Source: Nageia nagi (Eukaryota > Pinophyta). From it: a DNA stretch of 64,000 nucleotides. The stretch is taken from positions 59,024,001-59,088,000 of the forward strand of contig JBITNC010000001.1 in assembly GCA_050084985.1 (NCBI GenBank). Reading direction: 5' to 3'. Below the pieces are notes generated by a model. The model worked only from the letters and a program-made list of their open reading frames with translations, had not been told where the DNA came from and searched no databases. The position numbers and the translations under genes are program-made. Positions 11,410-24,127 of the stretch are shown piece after piece (within the stretch, counting starts at the first letter, position 1; each line of letters begins with the position of its first letter).

Positions 11410-13587
11410 CTATCTCATTAGGCCTAAACACTCTACTACTACTACTACTTTATCTAGATATGGACATCCCACCTAACACCTCACTAGAAATTACCCAACA
11501 AAAGTTTATTATTTCCTTGGTCCTATAATATTTACTCCTAAGTACTATAAATTCCTTATCTCTTTTCTATATCGTATCCATAAGCTGCTGAATGAAAGCC
11601 CATTGCTTATTGGATGGTGGCATGTCCACCATCTCCTATAGTCTCTTTAGGGATTGATCTATGGATGCTATTTATGCATCCCTTCTTGCAAGTTTGGTCT
11701 AAAGGGTGGATAGTTGTAATTTTAGGTCATGAATCAAAGCCTTGAAAGGCTTTAATCTCTCAATATCTACCTCTAGGTTAGCAATTTAGTTGCTCGTATC
11801 TCCTATGAATATATAGAGGTCATAAGTTAGTAACCCATAGTATGTTAACCAAAAGTAAAAAAAAAAACACATAAACCTATAAGTATCTAATAGATTTTTA
11901 CCTACTAAAACAAGTGGAACAACCTTAACTAAATCCTTTAACCTTGATGCTAGGATCGATGGCTGCTTCCACATAGGAATGTCATGTATGGGTTATTAAT
12001 ATTCTAATCATTCACATTGAAAGACTTCTCCAAGGGAGTAACAAACATATCCTCATCCTCATCATCCTTATCCATGCCCAATGGGGTTGGTATAACTATG
12101 GTACACCATGATCCATAACCCCTCATAGTTCTTGGATCCATAAAAGTAGGATTTATGGGATCCATCTTCCATGGCTCCTTCCATTTAGTCTTCCATGTAG
12201 GCATAATTTGTTCCCCTAGCAGGGCATCCCTCTTGGCTCTCTATTGAATGTAGTAATTGGGGAAGGTGGAATACCTTATCATATACCAAATGCCTCAACA
12301 CTTGTTGTGGTAAGTATGGTTCTACAAGTTTCTTCTAGTCTAAAAAATGCATGGTTACCTCACCCATATAATTTGGTGGGCATACTCCTCACAAAAATAA
12401 TTGGCATAAGATACCCACACTAGTCCTATGACTTCAGCCACTCAATCTCCCATTACCTAGCCTCTAATATATGTGGATATTTGTATCCATAAAGTCTAGA
12501 CACCCAACAAATTTAAAGCAATATGTGTAGGATCATCCCTAGCTCTCTAGAGTCCCATGGGCCTGATCATAGCTATCTTCTTGTGGAACAAACTTGTAGC
12601 AAACTAGCTTGAGTAATAGTAATGTTGAATTTATCTATAGAAACAAAATTGTTTAAATATCTATAAATTTGAGCCAAAATAATAGATGCCCAAGAATAGC
12701 ATTTGTCCCTAGCACAAGTATCTTGCATAATCCACATCATCCCTAAAGGAAATACCAAATTGCTCTTATCCAGGCATAGATAACTAGAAATAATGGAGGC
12801 AATAAGGACCCTCAAATTTCTATAAGGATAAATGAACTTATAGGCTTCATGCAAGTGGGAGGCCCTATGCTCCCAATCATGGTCCTCTTCTCCTATGAGC
12901 CACATCGCATATTGTTGCATTCTCCTCACTGTCTAAAATCCTAACATGATGACTTAGTTGATCATGAATAGGAATACTACATATATGGTACACATCTAAA
13001 AGGGTCACTATCATTTCACCTAGGGGCAAGGTGAAAGTAGTTGGTGTCTAGTCCCAATGCTCTACCAAAGCTATCAAAAGAGGGAGGTCATTATTGACAT
13101 GATGGTTAATTACAAGGTCATTTAACCCTAATTCATGAGCATATCATCCTCATGATTTGTCCTAGGACACTACCTAGCCTTATGATAAGAATCTATAGAC
13201 ATGGCTCCATCCCTGATTATAATTTCTTCTCGTGCATAATTAAAAAATTGATATTCACAGTAATAATTGATAAGTCAAGCTCAAACTTGATCTTAGCCAA
13301 AGATACATAAAAATGAGAAGCAAAATGAATATAAATGTTATCAAAATCAAGTAAAAAGTGAAAAGGAAATGAAAATGATCTTGTTGGGTAAATAAACTAT
13401 TCAAATGGCAAGATAAGGAAGCCCTAGGATTTTAGATTCAACAAAATCTGGGTAAAAATTTGAAGCAAATGAAATGTGAATTTTGAAAAACAAATAGCTA
13501 GGAATAAGGTATTACCATATGGTCAAAAGGAAGGCTATGAAGGTACTTGGAAATGTGTCCCTTGCACCTAGTTAGAGACCTATCCAT
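11410..13587 (-). pseudogene. Antisense plant-mobile-domain (PMD) gene, decayed copy
   Basis: The gene runs opposite to gag. Putative exon 1 is 13587-13516: exactly 24 codons, starting MDRSLTRCKGH and ending at a GTAAT donor. The PMD domain starts near 13070 (EHWD, TFTLPLGEM, VTLLDVYHI) and continues through 12929-12573 (FPLGMMWIMQDT, SWASIILAQIYRYL). Further pieces at 12440-12004 match the acidic central part of the young copy, and 11800-11420 encodes a coiled coil (IANLEVDIERLKP, KLARRDA). In-frame stops and small frameshifts make it dead. PMD proteins occur both as host silencing factors (MAIN/MAIL) and inside retroelements. The match to the 43.8-46.1 kb gene in exon 1 length, domain order and strand is the strongest support. 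Confidence 0.7.
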
Positions 13588-14472
13588 TGTATGCCGCACA
13601 TAATCTACCATCTCAAGAGATAAGTAACCAAAATTGAATGATTGGGGTGAGGAGATCAACAACTAGGGTAAGGAGATCAACAAAAGTGTGAGGAGGAGTT
13701 ATAGAGATCACTAGAGACCATAGGTTAGGAAAAAGATAGGGTAACATGATAAAAGTTAAATGACCAAACCTACTTTTTATTTGATTTTCCAAATTAACCT
13801 AACCTAAATGCATCTTTTTTCAAATATCAACAATAGTTCTTGAAAAATGGTGGATTATATCAAACAAATATATGGAATTATTTTAATTGGTCATAAATTT
13901 TTTTGAAAAATTAATTTTATCAATTACATGCTATCAACAACATCCAAAATGTGAAATTGTTATGCAATTCAATGCATGATGATCATAAATGGTAAATATA
14001 GTGAAATTCAATGCTTATATTATGCATTCATAGGGAAATTTATTATGCTCCATTTTCTTGATTATTTATATTAAATGGGTGTTGTTTAATAGCATAAGTT
14101 ATTAAAAATTAGAAAACAATTCAAGTGCTAGATTTTAATTATATTTTTACTGGATGAAAATTAAGGTATATGATAGATGTTACATGATGGACAAGAAAAA
14201 AATTTAAATTGTCAAAATAAAGTTATGTGTAAAATTTTAATTTTTGAATAGATACATGTTAATGGAATATTGAATATCTAAAATGCAATGTTATGCATAA
14301 TGATCGATGGCAAATTAAAATTTTCAAATGTTGGCAAACACGATTCATAGTCATAGCGAAAGGTGTTCCAAACTCACGAGGTGAATGTGGTGAAATAATG
14401 TTTTTTTAAAAGTTAGAATTTTTTGGTGACATATAATATTTTTTAGTTTTATGAAAATTACCAATGTAAATG
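13588..14472. other. Element interior, upstream of the antisense PMD gene
   Basis: This should hold the promoter of the antisense gene, but I cannot pick out a clear TATA box in this decayed copy. No coding signal. Confidence 0.4.
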
Positions 14473-15015
14473 TCTAAATGATCATCTAAATAAAGTTAGG
14501 ATGATCATCTACCTAAAGTTACAGATGATCATCTACAAATAAGCACTAACTATCATTTGCATAAAACCTTGGATGATCATCAGTATAGAAGATTAGATGA
14601 TCATTTGAATAGAATCTTAGATCATCATCAATGCTTCTTTATAGATGATTGTCAAGGATTTTATGGAGATGATCATTTGTAATCATGCAAAGATGGTTGC
14701 ATGTATTAATTAGAATATTATCATCTATAACAAAGCATTGATGATCATTTATAAAAAGCATAAATGATCATGTACATAAAATTAATGACAATTTTTAGTA
14801 AGTAAGCATTGATGATCATTTGCATAAAAGCATTGATGATCATTTGTAAATATGCATTGATGATTATCTACATTAAACCCTTAATGATTGCATGTAAGGA
14901 AAAATAGATGATCATTTGTATTTTTATGTAGATGATCATTAGTTCATTTACATGATCAATCATTTGTTCATATGCACTGTTGATCATTTATGCATTTGTA
15001 CGATTGATCATCTAT
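14473..15015. repeat. Array of the 10-mer palindrome GATGATCATC (array A)
   Basis: About 18 copies of GATGATCAT followed by C or T, or one-base variants, are spaced roughly 20-35 bp apart. Joining text such as TACATAAAGCATT or TTGCATAAAAGCATT is semi-conserved. GATGATCATC equals its own reverse complement. This is the densest of four such arrays in the nest-1 element. Confidence 0.85.
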
Positions 15016-15239
15016 AATAAAAACAAAATGACTTGTTGGAAATTGAAAAATGCATTAAATACAATCATACATCATTAATGGTAACATGTGTTACTTATTA
15101 TAAAAGGTATTTTGTAGGTCATTTTTATATATTTTGATACCAATTTGATCCTTCAAACTTGCCTCTATATTCGCTTTCCCCTCCTTTTCCCATGCAAGCT
15201 TCCAACTTGTTTCTTTCCCTTCTGATTCTTAAATCCACC

Positions 15240-18200
15240 ATGTCAACCTCTAATGCTCTTGTAATGGTTACTGTACTATCTTATAGCTACAAGAATCTCA
15301 TTTGACCTTAAATTTATGAGATTCTTACCACTTCCAAATATGAATTCACCTAGTTGCAAGAATTTGGCCTTATACTATTGGTTTCAATGGGAACATTTCC
15401 AAATGACATTCCTCTTATGGATGCCATTATTAACTCCTATGATAATGAAAATTTAACTATTACAATGAAAGCCCATGGGAAACCTATTTCCTTCTCTATA
15501 AAACCCTCTATTATACATAGATTGATAGGTCTATCATTCAAGGATGATGAAGAGTAGGTCAAATACAAAGGCCACTTTGTTAAATGACAAAGACAAAATT
15601 CATCTGGAAATAAATTATAGTATTCAAGTAGAGTGTTTAACAGGTGAGAGTGTATAGCATTATGTGTATTGATTTTGATTTATCTTTCATTCTTTTTTAT
15701 TTATTTCACTTCCAATGATTTTATAATTTAGTATATTTTTGCAGTTATAATCCCTTGAGAAGGGGTCTCAATTTGTATGATGTCCACAACCCTTTCTTGA
15801 AAGTTGTTATAAAGTTTTTTCAAGCAAGAATAGTTTTACAGGGTAGAGCATTAAACATTCTATTTTGGGGTTTTTTTTTACATTTTGCAATGTATTGAGC
15901 ATAAAATATTTTACTAGTGCTCTTTTATTGCTAATACGATTTGAACTAATATCAACATTATCAAAATATCAAATTCTCAAAATCTTTAGTTCTCTACCTA
16001 CAACTATTTGCTTGCTTTATACAATGAGGCCCTCTATTCTCTTCAAACTACCCCAATTCCAAAAATTAATCATGGTCATCTCAAAGCCTTAACACTAATT
16101 ATAGAAGAAGTGCAAGTACAAAAGTCATTAACTATGTTTTTATTTAGAATTTTGTGGGTACTCAAATTTTAATACAATATTGGTAATTTTTAATGATTCA
16201 TTAAAAATGTTATTTAACCTTAATGGAAAGGAAGGCAACAAATTCAATCTTTCCCAGATAGGCTACAATAAAAGGAACACAACCAAAGGATTATGGAGAT
16301 TCACAAGGGGAGTTTGACTCATCCTTGGTGAAGAAATCTTCAAAAAGGTGGAGGAGAAATGTAAATGTCATCTCATATTCTTATGATAATTCTACCATTT
16401 CATACCATAGTCATAGTCCACATCTTCAATTAAAGAAAAATTTCAAATTACTATTGATGATGAAAATGAAGCTAAATAACAAGAATAACATAACTCTATT
16501 GTCTCAATCCTAGGTAATTATAGCATTGATGATCATCTTTAGGATAGCACTGACGATAATCATGTGTAATCTAATGACAATCATAAATGAGGTATCCATG
16601 TTGATCATCAGTGAAATTTCCTGAATGATCATCCACAAGATTGCATAGATAATTATCTGTGCAATCTCATTGATGATCAACATGGATAATTCATTATTGA
16701 TCATTAATTACTTATTCAATATTCATGATGATCATCTTTAAAATTGTTTATTATAGATAATTATTTATTCTAGTTTCTAAATATATTTAATTACTTATTA
16801 TTTATAGATGCAAATATGTTTCAAAATATAATTTCTCTAGTACCAATAGCGCAAGTCACACAAACACAACCCATTTCCACAGAATCCACACAACTCTTGC
16901 AACCAAAAGGTGGGTAAAGTTGTCTAAAGTGAATACCTTTATATAATGTTTTATTTTTTAATAAATTAATAATTTAATCAATTTCATTTTTAACAGTGGG
17001 ATGCCTAATATTTTAGTTCCATAGAACCAACTCCCAATTTTACAAGCAATGCTTCCATCCCCTATTCCTTCTATGAGAGGCCATGTGAAGCTATAGCCAA
17101 GAGGAATATAGATACCTTTAGATATTTTAACAAATGCATTAGTTAGTTGGAGAGCTACTCCTACAAGAAGGGGAAGAAGAAGAAAAATAATGAAATAGGG
17201 AGCCTCTAGGCCATACAATATTCCATCTGTTGATGATGTCCTAAATTTCACTTTGTCAAATATCAATTTAGCTACATGTAACACTATTGGCCTTTGCACA
17301 CTAGAGCTTGATGAGGATTACCTGAAAGGAATTATGGAAGAGCTAGAGAGTGAGGGGAAAGGGAAAGAGTTTCAACATTATGGTACTACAATCTAAAATC
17401 CTCTAGAATAGGTAACACAAGTTACACAAGAGACTGTGGCTAGGAACTAAAGCTGCAAAAGAAGATGAAGAAGAAGAGGATGATGATTTAAATTCCTCTA
17501 TTTCTAGAGATAGTTTAATTTTGCTCTAATATAAAGGGAATAATTAGAAATTATTCTTCCTAAATTCTCAATGCAAATATGTGGGAATATCATGCCAAAG
17601 TATTGTTTAAAGAGATCAATTCAAGGTTTGCAAACCATGGTAAGAGAGATAAGCTATTTTTAGAGTTAGAAAACTCTTTAGAGAAGCTTGTGGCATATTT
17701 CAAAGTATAAAAATTAGGAAAGACAAAGTTTACTTCCCCATATGCTGAACATTGATGTCAATCACATTTTAACAAGGTTAGAAAATTTAGATTTTAAGCT
17801 CAAGCCTACTACAATTACTGGAACACTAACATGCAAAAGGTGGAAATTGCCAAAGCTATAAAAGAAGTAGTAGAGGTAAAAAATATATTAGCAATTTCAT
17901 TTTCTTATTTTATTATGGTTTTCATATCTAATGACTAAGTATCATTTTGTTTTATTTTGTATTCAACTTTGATAATTTGAAAAAATAAGTAAACAACTTG
18001 GTTTTCCAAGCTGAAAAAGAAAGGAAAAGTCTGGTTAATGAATCTATGGCTAAGGAGAAACTAATCAAACTTTGAAGGATAATAATGAACTAAAATTAAT
18101 AATTAAGGAACATAATATGACTACCATAATCTAATGAAACAAAAAGATAAAGAGACTAAAGCTACGATGATACTAGGAGAGGATGGGGGAAAAGATATGA

Positions 18201-18370
18201 GAAACTTAATACAAACATTTGATACTACACAAAGATGAGTGTTGAAAGTAGCCTAGTTGGGATCAACATTGCAAACTACATCTATTGAAACTACCACTCT
18301 TGAGGAACAAAGTGAGGAGATTCTAGAGAATGTTGAGGAGTTTATTCAAAGGACAATATTTAATATTTAA
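15240..18370 (+). pseudogene. Unrecognised sense-strand cargo gene, decayed
   Basis: An open start reads MSTSNALVMVTVLSYSYKN. A longer open stretch at 15354-15557 includes MGTFPNDIPLMDAI and GKPISFSIKPSIIHRLIGL, which loosely resembles plant transposon-associated proteins of unknown function. A plausible intron at 15644-15744 has an AACAG/GTGAGAG donor and a TTTTTGCAG acceptor. Downstream pieces include an acidic segment (LELDEDYLKGIMEELESEGK, 17301-17360) and a Lys/Glu-rich probable coiled coil (KERKSLVNESMAKEKL, about 18010-18070). Stops and frameshifts separate them. Whether all pieces belong to one gene is inference. Confidence 0.35.
16520..16735. repeat. GATGATCATC array B
   Basis: About eight copies of TGATCATC/TGATCAT-type words, with text such as ATTGATGATCATCTTTA. 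It is the same family as array A and lies in the middle of the sense cargo gene, possibly in an intron. Confidence 0.7.
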
Positions 18371-18884
18371 ACATGAAGTGGGGATATGGAATAATGCTTG
18401 TTTCATGAAAATTTTTTCAAAATGTTTTTAAATTTAGAAAAATGTATTATACTTATTTCTTGTTGTGGTGTTGTTTATATTGCAATCAAGTTTTTTCAAT
18501 TATTGCAATTGTTAGTGTACATTGAATGTTTGCATAAGTATGAACAAGTGTTTTTTGAGTATATTTTTTTTATGACCATTGAATGTTTGTATAATTATGA
18601 GTGAATGTTATGGATGTATGATCTATTTCCATAAATATGTGATTTAAAATGGTATTTTGTAACAATTATAGAAAGATATTAAAAAATTTAAATGAAAAAA
18701 AATGAACATGAGTAAGATTAAAAGTTTAGAATGTTTGCATACATATTTGTTTAATATTATTATTTTTATAATTTACATTGGCAACCATGTTCAAATTTCA
18801 TTACAATTAGAAATTTATAATGGGAATTAAGATTATTTTTGAATCATAGCATTTATATTGAATTTCAAATGTATAATTATCAGT
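18371..18884. other. Element interior without a gene
   Basis: T-rich sequence with loose repetition of TGAATGTTTG.ATAA at about 18520-18600. No convincing coding signal. Confidence 0.4.
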
Positions 18885-19150
18885 GTCTTGACATAGATGA
18901 TCATTAGTGTCTTGATACAAACTATCATCTATGTTAAGATAATGATAATCATCTACATCAAAACACATACGAGTGTCTATGTCAAGACATAGATGAGCAT
19001 CAATGTCAAGACATAGATGAGCATTAGTGTCAAAATATAGATGATCATCAGTTTCAAGACACAAATGATCATCTATATCTAGACATTGATGATCATTTGT
19101 ATTTAGACACTAATGATCATTTGTATCAAGACACTATTGATCATTTGTGT
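18885..19150. repeat. GATGATCATC / GATGAGCATC array C
   Basis: About ten units of 24-25 bp of the type ACATAGATGAGCATCAGTGTCAAG. The core is the same palindromic 10-mer or its GATGAGCATC variant, joined by GTGTC.AGACA. The 85-codon minus-strand frame rich in YHLCLD repeats is a by-product. Confidence 0.85.
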
Positions 19151-19439
19151 CAATTATTAAGATTAAAAAGGCATGCATTCATAAGTGAAATTAGAATAAG
19201 TATATTTAATTTAATATAGTTTAACAAATTCAAATGCAATGTCTACATAACATTATTTAAAAGAAACATTCACTTGCATCCACAGGGGGGAAAAATCCAT
19301 GAAGTTCCTATGATCTAATAGATTACATTATATGGGTCACAATATAAAAATTAACTCATAGTTATGGTAGCTAAACATGTTCATAAGAGAACCAATTCCA
19401 TTAGTACATGCATCTAAATCTTTTATGACATTCAAAATG

Positions 19440-21159
19440 TTGGTCTATAAAGATATCCTCATCTTCCTTTTCATTTGTTTGATTTACTCCTCTTCTCTTG
19501 CTCAATGATTTCCATAATGCTATTGCTCTATCATAGGGAAATGGTTTCAACGTATGATGGGAAACATAAATTCACAAACAACTTTCAATATTTTTTTCCA
19601 ATCTATTTCTTATTTTTTATTTAACATACTACAAAGCACTAAGAACCCTTTCATCTTCCATGGAACCTAAAATCATTGTTTGATAGAGTTCGTATAAATT
19701 GAAATACTCTAACATTGAATCTCGTAGCATACTACTTGGATACAATTTTTTTCACAATCATGTTATAGAATTAGACTCTAATGTATTCAATAATTATTTA
19801 AACCAACCAACCATTATCAAGCCAAAAGATCCAAAATATTGAATCAAATCTTTTTGTTCAAAATTCTATTTATTTCAACACTATTTATTTCATAGTTCTT
19901 TCAAAATGGTTAACTATATTCTCCATATGTTTATTAAAAAATTAACTTGTATTGTTGTACTTTGATATTGGATTCCAAAAATTCGAATTCACCATAGCCA
20001 TAGCTTCAAGAAAATCATCTCTAGGAAATCTCTCTCTTATTTCTTTCGTTATGTATCTAAAATTTTATGAAGCTTTATCCTTGATTCTTGCAAAATTCCT
20101 TCAAATTAACTAGAGTTATAGGAACTTGCTCAAATTCAATTTTATTGGATGACATTACACTTTGTGTTTCAAAACAATATAGAGGAATATCAATATCATT
20201 GACACTAATGCAAAGTTTGTCAACAATATTGAATCTTAAAAAATTATTTGGATTTTTCACATTTATCAAAGATTTCCAATTTTCAAATAGAGGATTTGTA
20301 ATATCTGTTTCATACAACCTATTGATAATCTAGCATACCCATTTCTGTTCACTTATGAAATCAATTATATATATAGATCTCTCTTGACCCATCTTGATCA
20401 ATTTGTTTATTTCATATAACATTGGTATCATTACACATAATATTAGTAATATTTCCAATTATATCATGCAATATAATAAATCTTTGGCTCTATTAACAAC
20501 TCTTCTATTTTGGTAAAAGAAACCTGTAAAAAATGTATATTGGTCAAATACTCTTTTTGCAGATTTAAACATTGAAATCCATCTGGTGTCAACATGTTTT
20601 AACATTCTTTTTCCTTCATATATTCCAAGAGTGAATTGTTAGAATTTGACATTCCTTTTGAAGCTTTTTGAAAAATAATAATACACTTCATCTATCAATT
20701 CCTACACTTTGGCCACACAAGTATGTGTGCTTACTATTATGTATGCAAGGTTCAACCTATAAGTTATACAATGAATAGGAATCATATATGGAGCAATTGA
20801 TGTTTGAATTTAAATAGAAAGTCCATTTCTATATTCTTGCATTACTAAAGCACCATCTACACCTACACATATTAGCTTTCTCATAATTTATACATCATCC
20901 ATATTAGCAATCTCTTCCAAACTATTTACAACAAGATTGAAAAGGTTTTCTAAATTACAAACTTCTTTCATTCTATGTATTGTTAGAAAATGGGTTTTTC
21001 TAACATGTTCGATGAATGTGTAAACATGTATACATACTTGTGATGTGTTATCTACCATAGCCACTATAAATCTTCCTTTTTGACCAATGCAAGTTATTTA
21101 GCCATTTTCCACCCACTTTGATCAAACTAATGAGAACTTGGGAGGTGTTGCACACTTGC
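19440..21159 (-). pseudogene. hAT-type transposase, C-terminal portion, decayed and split by copia
   Basis: hAT transposases cut and paste DNA elements. Minus-strand reading shows, in order: GRFIVAMVDNTSQVCIHVYT (about 21080-21020), CVGVDGALVMQEYRNGLS (about 20870-20810), APYMIPIHCITYRLNLAY (about 20800-20750), RMLKHVDTRWISMF (about 20610-20565) and an open 80-codon piece 20317-20075. This is the arrangement of the RNase-H-like fold of the hAT subgroup with DUF4371-type N-termini. Stops are frequent. The 5' part of the gene resumes at 29951 across the copia insertion. Terminal inverted repeats were not found. Confidence 0.6.
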
Positions 21160-21665
21160 TGAATCAACTAACACTAACAAGATAATTCATAAGCAACCAA
21201 GATCTCTTGAAAGCTCACAATACACATGTAACAAACTCACAAATAAGACAATCTCACAAAGTAACTCAAGATGTAAAGTGGTTCCTCCAACTAGGAGTAC
21301 ATCCACTAATTATATCTTTACTTCAATCACAAATACAACTCTCTTACAATCCTTCTAATCTTAACTCCTACACTTCTATCCTATAGCATAACTTTACTCC
21401 ACAAATTGTTGTTTTATTACAAAGAGGGAGCCTTCTATTTATAGGCCAAAATCTCTCTTTGGATCACCCTTTTATCCAATATACAAAAGCATGACATGCA
21501 CATCCTTTTACCTAAGGGGCATGCTCATGACATGGAATGTAGGACAAGTTACATTATCATATTTACTTAAATACTTAAGGTATCAAATGATACCCTTAAG
21601 TATTAGTGAAATTACATAGAAGATTTATTACAAACCTTTACAATAATGCATTATACATTCTAACA
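21160..21665 (-). repeat. copia 3' LTR
   Basis: It matches 29447-29950 closely over its whole length, including AAAGAGGGAGCCTTCTATTT and CTTAAGTATTAGTGAA. The inner neighbour 21666-21675 (CTCTCCCTTA) is, on the minus strand, the polypurine tract TAAGGGAGAG. Confidence 0.93.
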
Positions 21666-21675
21666 CTCTCCCTTA

Positions 21676-22469
21676 ATGCAATATTGGGATAGAACAAGTA
21701 AGAGAGAAGAAGAAGAGAAAGTAAGAGAGTCCTCCTCCAAATAGATACAATGGTGATGAGAACTTTTTACATATTTGTGAAGTAAGAAAGATCTAGTTTG
21801 AGACTCACTACTTTGCCAAATACAATCATTAACCATAATTAGTTTCAATGTACATGAAGTAGTCATCCAATTGGAAGTCATGAAGAGTGTTCAAGAGCCT
21901 ACATACCTAAGGTAAGTAACTTGGAATCTCAAAGGAACCTACAAGTCATAACCAACTCAAATAATAATATCAATTAGATGTAAAATATTCATCTCATCAA
22001 GGATAGATGAATCACACAAATGCCATCATAAACTGATCAATGGTGCACTATAAGTCATCATGAAGATGCCATGCCAAAAAAACTTATAGTCATCTACTGT
22101 ATATAAAACATATATTGATTATCATTACAAAATAGAGCATGCACATACAAGTTCCCCACATATGGATAGCTAAATAGTGCCAAAAGACACATAAGAGTTC
22201 CTTACATATAACTGAACAATGCTAGATTGACCAAAAAAGAGTATGCACATACGAGTTCCTCTCATATGGATAACTAAACACTACCAAAAGACACATAAGA
22301 ATTCCTCACACATGGATAACTAAATAATGCTAGATTGGCCAATTTGTATAATAAGTTCCTTATGCAAAGTGAACTTACCATGAAGGTGTACAACAAAATC
22401 AACATTATACAGCACAAAATCCTCTTAAGGGTGAAGTTGTCATCATAAACATGAGTTCAACATAAGAAT
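21676..22469 (-). other. copia 3' untranslated region
   Basis: This lies between the RNase H end and the 3' LTR. About three repeats of a CACATACGAGTTCCTCTCAT-like phrase with GATAACTAAA occur at 22140-22330. Only the last few codons of pol and shadows are readable. Confidence 0.6.
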
Positions 22470-23020
22470 TCAAACTTCACTTCCCCTTGAAGGTAACTTC
22501 ACCAACCTGATAGCATCCCTAAGCTTACAGAACTGAGCTTTCAAGAGGGGCTTGGTGAATAAATTAGTGAAGTTCAAGGTGGATGGAAAATACTCCAGGC
22601 ATATGATGCCATCAAGAACCTTCTCCCTAATAAAATGGGCATGGATTTCCACATGATTTGTTCTCTAATAGAACATAGGATTCTTAGCCAAAAAAATAGT
22701 TGATTGATTATTTGAAAAATAAAAAATGAGCCACCTTGTTCATACCCAATTTCTTGTAGAAGATGCCTTATCCAAATGGATTCTTGGGTTGCAATAGACA
22801 TGGCATGATATTCAACTTCTATGGTGAAAAGAGAAATAGTAGGTTGCTTCTTAAAAGCCCAAGAGATAGCACCTGAACTAATGCTAAAGACATATACAAT
22901 GGTTGACTTCCTATCATCTCTATCTCTCCCATAGTCAAAATCTGAGAATCTAGAGAGAACAAATGAGGGCAACTTAAAATACTTGAAAGTAAGATCCTTA
23001 GTACCTACAACATACCTCAA
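22470..23020 (-). pseudogene. copia RNase H domain
   Basis: RNase H degrades the RNA strand during cDNA synthesis. Readable blocks are MRYVVGTKDLTFKYF, FSDFDYGRDRDDRKST, SSGAISWAFKKQPTISL, EVEYHAMSIATQESIW and RHLLQEIGYE. This is the usual copia order, with the acidic residues of FSDFDY and EVEYH in place. The last part shifts frame near 22650 into HAHFIREKVLDG. It is the C-terminal part of the polyprotein, just downstream of the reverse transcriptase, and is inactivated by the shift. Confidence 0.88.
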
Positions 23021-23139
23021 GATTTGTTGAATAGCATTAATGTGCTTGAAATAAGGTTTTGCATGAATTGTGTCATCAGATTCATTGCAAAGGTAATATC
23101 TAGCCTAAATATAACCAAATACAAAAGACTACCAATTAA

Positions 23140-24046
23140 TTACCTATAAGTTGTAGCATTAGCTAACTGAGAGTTGGAGTTTAGAGAAAGAGACTGGTAT
23201 TGTAGCATATCTACACTTCTCCATTCCAAACTTCTATAATATATTTGATATATACTTAGATTGATTAAGGTAAGTATAATCCTTGTATTGATACATTTGC
23301 ATTCCAAAAAAGTAGTGCAAGAGACCAAGATCAATCTTTTCAAATGTTAACTTAAGTTTGGATATGCAATCTTGAATGATTTCATCATTGTTCCTACTAA
23401 TCAAAAGATCATCCACATAAAGGAGAATCAATACTACATCTTTTTCTTGATTGAGCACATATAGATCAGAGTCAAAAAAACACTTAAAGAAACCAATGTC
23501 TACAAAGTAACCTAAAATATTTCTATACTAGGTTCAAGGTGCTTACTTACATCCATACAATGACTTTTTTAGCTTGCACATAAAGGAATCTTTGCCTTCC
23601 ACAATAAACCCTTTTGGTTGATTCATGAAGATTTTCACATTCAAATCACCATTGAGATAAGCATTCTTGACATCAAGTTGAAAAACTTTCCATCCTTGAG
23701 CTACAAAAAGAGTAAGGATAACTCTCACAATAGGCATGTTTGCCATAGGAGTGAAGGTTTCCTCATAATCTACACTATATTTTTGAGCAAAACCTTTAGC
23801 TACTAACCTTGCCTTATATTTCTCAATTTCTCCTACTAAATTGAACTTGACCTTGTAGATCCACTTATTGCCAATCACATTCTTTTCATTGGGATAAGGA
23901 ACCAAGTCCCAAGTTTTATTTTGCATAAGCACCTCATGCTCCACTTTCATGGCTTCCATCCAACACTCATGCTTAGAAGCTTCTTTGAAGATTGGGGGCT
24001 CATGCTTGTTGTCAATATTGGAAATTAAGAATTTGTTCAAGGTCAT
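23140..24046 (-). pseudogene. copia reverse transcriptase (RVT_2)
   Basis: This makes cDNA from the element RNA. Blocks in order: ECWMEAMKVEHEVLMQNKTW, NVIGNKWIYKVKFN, YKARLVAKGFAQKYSVDYEE, FQLDVKNAYLNGDL (catalytic Asp in the LDVKNAYL motif), CKLKKSLYGCK, then in the next piece the catalytic LLYVDDLLI at about 23410 and LLHYFFGMQM. A stop after SLYGCK and further breaks near 23500 and 23230 inactivate it. Catalytic residues that are still visible are conserved, so it was functional before decay. Confidence 0.93.
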
Positions 24047-24127
24047 GCTCCTTGTTACCCTTTGAGTTGGAGAGTTTCATTCTTAAGGTGACTTGTCTAC
24101 ATCAATATCTAACCAACTAGGTGTAAT

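Noticed and set aside
16958-17299. 113-codon minus-strand frame with hydrophobic segments
   Set aside because: It overlaps the sense cargo gene region, has no recognisable motif, and its hydrophobic run is the complement of a Gly/Lys/Arg-rich A/G tract.
18807-19064. 85-codon minus-strand frame with HLCLD-type repeats
   Set aside because: By-product of repeat array C, whose unit length is close to a multiple of three.
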